From assembly GCA_015179125.1 (NCBI GenBank), contig WHVA01000039.1, positions 310,001 to 374,000 on the forward strand: a stretch of DNA of 64,000 nt, in the 5' to 3' direction. The DNA is from Gautieria morchelliformis (taxonomy: Eukaryota; Basidiomycota; Agaricomycetes; Gomphales; Gomphaceae). The notes under the pieces are model-generated. The model worked only from the letters and a program-made list of their open reading frames with translations, was not told where the DNA came from and searched no databases. The translations under genes were made by a program, and so were the position numbers. Below, piece by piece: positions 56,821-64,000 of this stretch (positions are counted from its first letter, which is position 1; the number at the start of each line of letters is the position of its first letter).

Positions 56821-57857
56821 TTTTGACCTGCCCACGGTGCGACTTTGGGCCATTCGGAACATCAACCAATGTACTGGAATCAACAGAGAGGAAGACCGCC
56901 ACCAAGCGTGCCAAGGCAGTGATCCACCACTTGAGGAGGATGGGGGACGAGCACATCATCTGCACGCCAGCTATCACTCGAGGACTTAGGATTCAGGGTG
57001 AACCTCAATGACAGAACTTCGCTCCCTCGCCACCCTTCTCATGAATAGTACAACCACACACAACAACCTAACGACATTGAATATATGGCAACAGAACCTC
57101 AACAAGCCGGATGTGGCCCAAACAGACCTCATCAACACCACAGACCCCAACATTTATGACATTATTCAATTACAGGAGCCGTACTTTGATTTTCTAGGCA
57201 ACACACGTGCCAACCATAGGTGGTACTCCCTAACCCCAACATCACACAGGGACAACCCCAAAAAGTCCCGAGCAGCCATCTTCATCAACCGACGCCTCCG
57301 CTCCAGCACATGGCAACAAATAGATCTTCCATCACAAGACATCATCGCAGTAGCTATACACACAGACCTGGGGACATTATCCATATTCAATATTTACAAT
57401 GACTGCGAGCACTTACGCAGTTTACAGGTCATACACGACACAATTCAAACGGACAGATGGGAAGCAAGGCTCATCAATCCAGCAGTCATGCTATGGATGG
57501 GTGATTTCAACCGACATCACCCTCTGTGGGACAAGGAGCGCAATACACACCTATTCACAGCCACAAATATGGATGAAGCTCAAATATTACTAGATCTACT
57601 AGCACAGTACGACATGCTCGTATTACTGAAAGACATTCCCACCTTACACACGTCCTCCACAAAAGATTTGACCCGACCGGACAATGTGTTTAGCAGCTCG
57701 GCATTGCACAACTTTCCCAGACCTCCAATCCCCTTGTGCTGACCACTTTCCCATCTCCAGCACCATTGACGTCTCAACTCCCATGGCTGAGGAAACAGCA
57801 AAGAGAAACTGGCGGCAAGTAGATTGGACAAGGTTTAGAGAGCTGTTATCAAATGAG

Positions 57858-60357
57858 TGTCAAGATTGGTTTTTAGGCGTTAATATCGTGTATTAGTGAA
57901 CACAGCGAATGCCTGAATAACTTGTGTGAATAAGTATGCCGTTCAGCCAATAGGGTGAACCAATACATGTTCAGGAGATAAGAGGGCTGCTGTCAAGATT
58001 GGTTTTTAGGTGTTAATATCGTGTATTAGTGAACACAGTGAATGCCCAAATGACTTGTGCGAATAAGTATGCCGTTCGGCGAATAGGTGAACCAATAAAT
58101 GTTCACAAGATAAGAGGGCTTCCTGAGCGGAGCTCGCCCTATCTACAGTCATAGCGAAATAGCCCGTGACACTTGACGATGTAACGTGCAAGGTGCCACG
58201 GAAGGGCTGTCTAAGTAGCGACAATCCCTTCGCCATCAGCACAGAAAATAGTTCGAAGGCTAAGGTAATGAAGATGAAGTATGAGAACTCACCAGTGATG
58301 CCTAAGTCCTCTTCTGGTCGATGATAGAAATCTCCAGGAGAAGGCTCAAAAACGATGATCACAGTGAGGTCAAGTTTGCACAAGATGGACGATGTATCAT
58401 AATTGAACTGGAGAATATACATGCGAATGTAAACTACTTATATCGAATGCTCGTAAGGTATCAGCGAATAGGAAAGAGGCCGTTGTGAGTCAGGGTTGGA
58501 TAGGGGTGCGCAGTCATGATACTAAGTAGATGGAATAAACATACAATAGAGTGAGGGAAGAGTGTGAACATGAAACGACGGAGTGTAAAGGTGGCGAAGG
58601 CACCTATGTATGAAATCATGTCTTGGGGCCCGCATATACACCACCCTGCATGGGTTCTTCATCTGCTGGGTTGATCCCACATGACCTACGGGTAGGACGT
58701 CCCACGAACGCACCCTGCTCATATGAACACCACAAGGGGGTTGGACCGAGAAGCTGATGGAGCTACTGACAAGCCATCATGCCGGGTAGGGATATCGATC
58801 GTGATTTGATGGAGTGCCTGCTGGCGAATGATGCGAGCAGCGAGTGGCTGTTCGGTGAAATGCGAGGAAGGGCCAACGGAGATGACATAGGGCAGGAGTG
58901 GTCGAGGTAGAGGGCGAAGCCGAGTGAACAAGGGGGAGGAGTGGCGAAAGGGGAAATGGGGATAACAAGGTGTAGGAAATACACAAGTCATGACAATCCG
59001 ATCATAGGAGCATCGTCAAAAGAGGGTTGAGCAGAGGAGGTGATAGGCTCAGCGATGACTGCCAAGTCAGTCCAAAGAAGTCGATCCTGCTTTGACGGCG
59101 TGGCTATGGTAAATGGCGCGAACAGCGAGGATCGGTTGCCGAACACGGCGAGGGCAATCGGAATGAACACGGAGGTGGAGTGAGAAATGGGAGAACAGGG
59201 CATCTGAGTATGGGAAATAAATGCATCATGACAGCTGCCCGATCGGGGCTCTCTTTCCTATTCACTAGCATCATACGAGCATTCAGTATAACTAGTCTAC
59301 ATTCGCATGTATATCCCCCAGTTCAATTATCATACGTCGATCTTGTGCAAAACTTGACCTAGCTGTGACTATCGTCTTGAGCCCTCTCCTGTAGATTTCC
59401 ATCTTCGACCAGAGGAAGACTTAAGCATCACTGGTGAGTTTTCATACTTCACCTTCATTACCTTAGCCTTCGAACTATTATCTGTGCTGTTGGCGAAGGG
59501 CTCCGAAGGAGCGCCTTTGCCGGTGAAAGGATTGTTGCTACTTAAACAACCTTTCCGTGACACCTTGCATGTTACATCGTCAAGTGCCATGGGCTATTTC
59601 ACTACGACTGTAGATAGGGTGGCCGTCTTGAGTCAGGGTTGGATAGGGGTGCGCAGCCAGGATACAGAAAAGATGAAACACATATACAATAGAAAGGAGT
59701 GCGAATGTGAAACGACGTGGGGAAAAGAGGATGAAGGCACTTATGTATGAAAACACGCCTTGAGACCTGCATATATCTTGCCCCACATGGACTCTTTGTC
59801 TGCTGGGCTGATCCCACACAACCTACGGTTAGGGTGCCCCACAAATGTGTCCTGGCCATATGAACACCTAAAGGGGTTGCGTCGGCGGCCAGTGATGAAC
59901 CATCATGCCGGGTAGAGGATGTCGATCGTGTTTGATGGCTTGCCTGCTGGCAAATGATGTGAGCAGCGAATGGTCGTTCGGCGAATGTGGCGAAGGGTGA
60001 ATGCGGCGGTCATAGATGAGGTGTGGTCGGGGGGCAGGGCAAAGCCGAGCGAACACGAAGGAGGAGTGGTAGGAGGGAAAACAGGGATAGCTGGGTGCAA
60101 GAAATACATGGGTCGTGACAATCCGGCCAGAGGAACATCCACAGGGGGTTGAGCCGAGGGGGTGAGAGGACCAGTGATGAACTATCAAGCCAGCCAAAGG
60201 ACGTCGATGGTGCTTTGATGGCGTGGTCATGGCGAATGACGCGAGTAGCCAAGGTCGTTTGGTGAACTTGGCGAAGGGCAATTGGAGCGAACGTAGAAGT
60301 GGAGTGATGAAGGGGAGGACAGAGCTACTGGGTATAGGAAATAAACGTGTCATGACA
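57858..60357. mobile_element. Patchwork of LTR fragments inserted in LINE 3
   Basis: This 2.5-kb insertion consists of pieces of the LTR family seen as a solo LTR at 40370-41368. The pieces are a 133-bp terminal piece (57858-57990, minus), an almost full LTR (57991-58994, minus, TGTCAAG...CATGACA), a ~240-bp piece ending CATGACA at 59233, an inverted (plus) piece about 59234-59620, and minus pieces about 59620-60118 and 60119-60357. There is no gag or pol and no matching 5-bp duplication at the outer edges (ATGAG / CGCGC). It therefore looks like the product of several insertions and recombinations rather than one solo LTR. Confidence 0.8.
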
Positions 60358-62101
60358 CGCGCTAGCTAAGTGCCCCAGACCGAACGAGATAAATGAGGCG
60401 AGGGAGATAGAGGGACGTTTGACCTCACTTGAGATGGCCATCAACACAACAGTGGATGCCATCATACTGTTCTCTGTGCAGTCCCCATACACCAAAAGGT
60501 GGTGGACCAAAGAACTGAGCCGAGCCAGATCTAGAATGCGGCAGGCAGCTAGGTATGCCAACCGAGCTAGAAATGATCTGTTACATCCAGTGCATCAGGG
60601 GCATCGTGAAGCACAGAATGAATACATGGATAGAATACCTGCAACCAAGCAGGAGTTCTGGTTCGACTGGCTGCAGAATGCGGATGAAGCCAGCGTATGG
60701 ACAGCCAGCCATCTAGTGTCAGGGCCATCGACTGATGGAGCTCGCATGAGGATACCTCCCCCCAGAGTAGTGCGCGATGCTGGGACAGAGACCAGAGTCA
60801 CAGACAACAGAGAGAAGAGCAAGCTGCTGTTTAAAGCTTTCTTCCCCTCACAAGGAGTTCAGCTACCACAGCAGCCCGATGTGTTGTTCCCAGAGCCGGC
60901 ATTCAAGGCATTCAAGTATGCGCCAATATCTGACCAACAAATCCGACGAGCAATTGAGAAGATGAACCCATACAAGGCCACAGGCCCGTCTAGGCTGTCA
61001 AACGCGGTGTTGACCCGCTGTGCAGATATACTTACCCCCCATCTGGGCTGCATCTACAGGGCCACGTTCCATTTCGACACTTACCCCAAGGAGTGGAAAA
61101 CGACCACCATCACCGCCCTACAGAAACCCGGGAAACCTGATTACACAGTGGCGAAGGCGTATCGGCCTATAACACTTATGGAAACGCTTGCCAAGCCCCT
61201 CTCAGGGTGTGTAGCAGAAACGTTAACATATCATGCAGAAACTCTACAAATGCTTCCGACCACCAACTTTGGAGGACATGCAGGGTGGAACACCGTAGAT
61301 GCTATGCATGTAACAGTCAACTTCATCAAAACCCAGTGGGGAAAGGGAAAGGTAGTATCAGCGCTATTCCTAGATGTTAAGGGGGCGTTCCCAAGCGTGG
61401 CAGTGGATCAGTTAATATATGACATGCGGATGAAGGGCGTTCCGCAGCAATACACCAGCTGGGTGCAGAACAGGCTACAAGGATGCCAAACAAGGATACA
61501 ATTCGACGATTATCTATCAGAGCTATTGGACATCGATAATGGATGTGATCAGGGTGAATTACTTCTACAACGCGGGACTAATAGAAGTAGCCAGACAAGA
61601 AAAAGGGGAGTTAGCCCCGGCGTTCATAGACGACGTAACATTTCTGGTCACAGGCAAAATGTTCAAAAGCACACACACCACGCTCTCCAAAATGATGACC
61701 AGGAGAGGAGGGGCCAATGAATGGTCGAAGGAGCACAACTCACAATTCAAGTTGGACAAAATGCAGCTCATGGATTTCACCCGGAGAAGAGTGAAGGATC
61801 CAAAATGAAAGGGCAAGACACAGCTATCCCAGGGCAGTTCCTATCAACCTATCGGGAATATCCATAGCTCCAACGGCCTCTCACAAGCTACTAGGGGTAA
61901 CATTGGACAGAGAGCTGTGATTTAGAGAACACGCGCTCTATGCAGCGGCCAAAGGAACAGACTAGGTCCTACAGTTCAAACAGCTGGCGAAGCCCACGAA
62001 GGGAATGTTGTACCACAACATGAGAAAATTATATCTTAGCATTGCCATCCCCAAGATGTTCTATGCGGCAGATCTATGGTACACGCCAGTGCAAAGGAAC
62101 G

Positions 62102-63379
62102 TGTTTTGGAACCCTTCAAGACTTTGGTGTTATTGCTAACACTTCAATGTTGGAATTATGACAAGCTGGTTACACGTTCATTCCGCTTATGTAATCCAAG
62201 GCTTGCGTGTACCACTGTCAAGCCCTTTGTTCTCGCTTTTCTCATTGTTTCTATTTTCTTATTGTTTCGAGAACACATATAAGTCCTTACATTTCATGTA
62301 TGTGGTTAAACCATCCATTTGCCCCAACGAGCTCACAGGACAAAGGTTCAAATACATTCTCTCGCGTTCTTACTCGTGCATCTCACTTATCTTAACATTC
62401 AATCTATCAGAACATGTCGTTTACGAGACTCAAAGAATATTAAACAATGCTGCAGCACAACTCTGGAAATAATTTAATATTTGTAAGTAAGATGCAAGTT
62501 ACACGAGTCACGTGTAGGATAGAAGCAGTAGATTGCTAGATTGGATGATTCTCCTAGGGGGTCAGAATCGCCTCCTTTTATATTGTAAATTACACAGGAT
62601 TACATAAAATGGGGAGCTTCTATCTATTAGGCGAGTGATGTCATAAGTAAATATTTGCACAGCTAAAACACACCCTTGTAATTATAGTGGTGTGTTTGTG
62701 CAAGGAAATTAAGAATAGCTAGCCAATCACCTTCCCTGATTTGCACTGCTCAGCATAGCCTTACACAGCCCTGGATAGCCTTGCATAGCCCTGCACAGCC
62801 CTATGACATCAAGGGTCCTATTTCAGGGGTTGTAGCACTGAGCTTGGAGGCTCATTGTCCAATAGGATTGATTGAATATACACCTTAGTTTTGGCTCTGC
62901 ATATCATTGGGCAGTCTTGCACACAGCCTTACACAGCCATGTTTGCTATGAAGCAAGTCATGTGTCTGCTGGGTTTGAACTATAATTAAGTGTACAAGCT
63001 TGTGTAAGCTGCACCGGATTCCCAATCTCACCAGCTGAGATTGAAAGAGCCAAAATGTCGGAGTTGTGGGTGTTTGAGGACGTGTGGCTCTGAATTAGCA
63101 CGTTCGAGGATCGCTCCGGTCGGAGTTTTAAATTGAGCGCCGATGACAAAGTTATGGACTCTCATGGGTTCATAGCCTTTGTCAAGCAGAATAAAGCAGT
63201 TTTGAGCCAAGGAGGTCAGAACAATTGGCGAGAAAATACAAGAAAATTCAAGGAATATTCTAAAGACAGTTCCCCATCAAAGCTGCGTGTATTGGCTGAT
63301 GTCAAGATGGGAAAAAGGTTCTTTACAGACTTTTTAATGCTTTTTTCGAGATTTTTAGACTAGAAAGCTGGTTCCTACA
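62102..63379. mobile_element. 1.28-kb insertion with TG...CA ends in LINE 3
   Basis: The LINE reading YTPVQR stops at about 62101 and NGNAKKARG resumes after 63379. The inserted DNA begins TGTTTTGGAACC and ends GGTTCCTACA, so short inverted ends TGT..GGAACC are present, as in an LTR. No convincing flanking duplication is visible (GAACG against CAGAA). Inside are repeated CAGCCYT-type motifs (62735-62815) and no coding frame of note. It may be a solo LTR of another family or a non-autonomous element. Confidence 0.6.
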
Positions 63380-64000
63380 CAGAATGGCAATGCCAAGAAA
63401 GCTCGAGGCATGGTCGGGTTCACAACAAAACTCGCTAGAGTCCAACCAGCAGCCGCCATATATAGCAGGGGCCCTGCATTCTACCCCTACTGATTTGTTA
63501 GATGTGCTCGCTGACCTGTTACCAATTCAATTAGCACTCGACAAGTACACATGCAACGCTGCCCTGTGAATGCTGACTCTACCGTCCACCCATCCACTTC
63601 ACGCGTGCATGCGCATGGTGTCACAACAAACAGAATGGCACCACTCCCCCTTACACGAGCTACTGCAGGCCCACGGACTGACAGTGGGGTCGGTGGAGAA
63701 GGTGCACGCAATAAGGCACGAACCGACATGGGAACCACCAGTATGCATAGAAGTAGCGGAAAATGAAAAGGAAGCGATTACTCACAACAAAACCGACACG
63801 TCCACTGTCCAAATCTACGCAGATGGTTCGGGGTACGAAGGAGGTATAGGAGCAGTGGCGGCACTTTACATCAATGGCATGCAAAGGGAGGCCATGCAAT
63901 ACCACCTCGGCACTGACCAAACTCACACGGTGTATGAAGTGGAAATCGTTGGAATGATCCTAGCCGCCACTATGCTGCGGCAACACGAATACCTGGATGG

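Larger units (their letters stand above)
55158..64000 (+). mobile_element. LINE 3: Tad-like retrotransposon with two nested insertions
   Basis: The LINE is on the plus strand with ORF1 (about 55158-56820) and ORF2 (57008 to beyond the window). It is interrupted by LTR-derived DNA (57858-60357) and a second insertion (62102-63379). ORF1 resembles that of LINE 1 closely (both contain SLAGTVEELRQES followed by GTAQ), so they are related families. The 3' end lies outside the window. Numerous stops and frameshifts show it is inactive and older than its insertions. Confidence 0.88.
57008..64000 (+). pseudogene. LINE 3 ORF2: endonuclease, RT, RNase H; split and broken
   Basis: It starts MTELRSLATLLMNSTTTHNN. 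The endonuclease has IIQLQEPYFDFLGNTRANHR and an intact GDFNRHHPLWDKE; a frameshift near 57690 precedes SPCADHFPI. After the LTR-derived insertion the reading resumes at about 60358 with LTSLEMAINTTVDAI. RT then has KATGPSRLSNAV, YRPITLMETLAKPL and LFLDVKGAFPS. Around 61550 the GCDQG motif is joined to VNYFYNAGL with several residues missing and a frame change, while the catalytic FIDD (61629-61634) is intact. The reading then decays through GISIAPTASHKLLGVTLDRE to YTPVQR at the second insertion. RNase H resumes after 63379 (NGNAKKARGMVGFTTKLARV, IYADGSGYEGGIGAVAALY) and leaves the window. Confidence 0.85.

Noticed and set aside
59234..59660. Short basic or hydrophobic frames in the LTR patchwork as genes
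   Set aside because: The same frames appear in the solo LTR at 40370-41368 and are interrupted differently; they are LTR sequence.
1..64000. CRISPR arrays, bacterial operons, prophage or phage-defence genes
   Set aside because: No regularly spaced short repeats, no ribosome-binding sites or bacterial gene layout; spliced eukaryotic genes and fungal elements throughout.
1..64000. A Starship or other giant cargo element
   Set aside because: No DUF3435-type tyrosine recombinase or captain-like gene was seen, and the region is explained by nested small elements.
1..64000. tRNA or rRNA genes
   Set aside because: I saw no cloverleaf with A and B boxes or rRNA-like block, but I could not run a covariance search, so short RNA genes are not excluded.

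Overview
This window looks like a repeat-rich, probably basidiomycete (Agaricomycete) nuclear region. The evidence is short GT-AG introns, a Plavaka-type transposase, Tad-like LINEs with APE, RT and RNase H domains, a fungal-type cytochrome P450, and fragments of conserved eukaryotic genes (PRP8, COG5, an ammonium transporter). I see no bacterial features. Almost every host gene I recognise is a broken relic. The only long open frames without visible lesions belong to transposable elements or to one basic protein of unknown function.

Region by region. 1-12828 is a tandem array of at least three Ty1/copia bodies (A, cut by the window edge; B; C) that share single LTRs, ending inside the 5' part of a PRP8 relic on the minus strand. 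Directly beside it, head to head, is a 5'-truncated P450 pseudogene. Its exon is split by an intact copia element D (14539-19797) with apparently identical 498-bp LTRs, a CGATG target duplication and one uninterrupted 1414-codon Gag-Pol frame. A multi-exon DD34E Tc1-type transposase (20624-21827, minus), a basic lysine-rich protein (22249-23142, minus) and a decayed Plavaka transposase (23402-27009, plus) follow. From 27.8 to 35.4 kb a COG5 pseudogene is split by LINE 1 (27903-34330, minus; 11-bp target duplication, 39-nt tail). From 36 to 48 kb there is little recognisable coding DNA. That stretch holds an inverted pair of ~1-kb dispersed repeats, one arm carrying a 625-bp hAT-like MITE while the other preserves the empty site, a 999-bp solo LTR with a GGCGC duplication, and several short hypothetical genes. 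From 48.3 to 54.7 kb an ammonium-transporter relic is split by LINE 2 (48493-54509, minus). From about 55.1 kb to the end runs LINE 3 (plus), interrupted by a 2.5-kb patchwork of fragments of the same LTR family as the solo LTR and by a 1.28-kb insertion of unknown type.

How it fits together: the region appears to have grown by insertion of retroelements into already duplicated or dead gene fragments, followed by recombination between LTRs (copia array, solo LTR, LTR patchwork). No previously undescribed enzymatic or defence system is visible. The most noteworthy features are the copia array with shared LTRs, the half-tRNA-type primer site that contains the Gag-Pol start codon, coupled stop/start junctions in two LINEs, the MITE with its internal empty-site control, and the repeated association of element insertions with relics of essential genes. 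Many lesions are 1-nt indels in short homopolymers, so some may be sequence errors.
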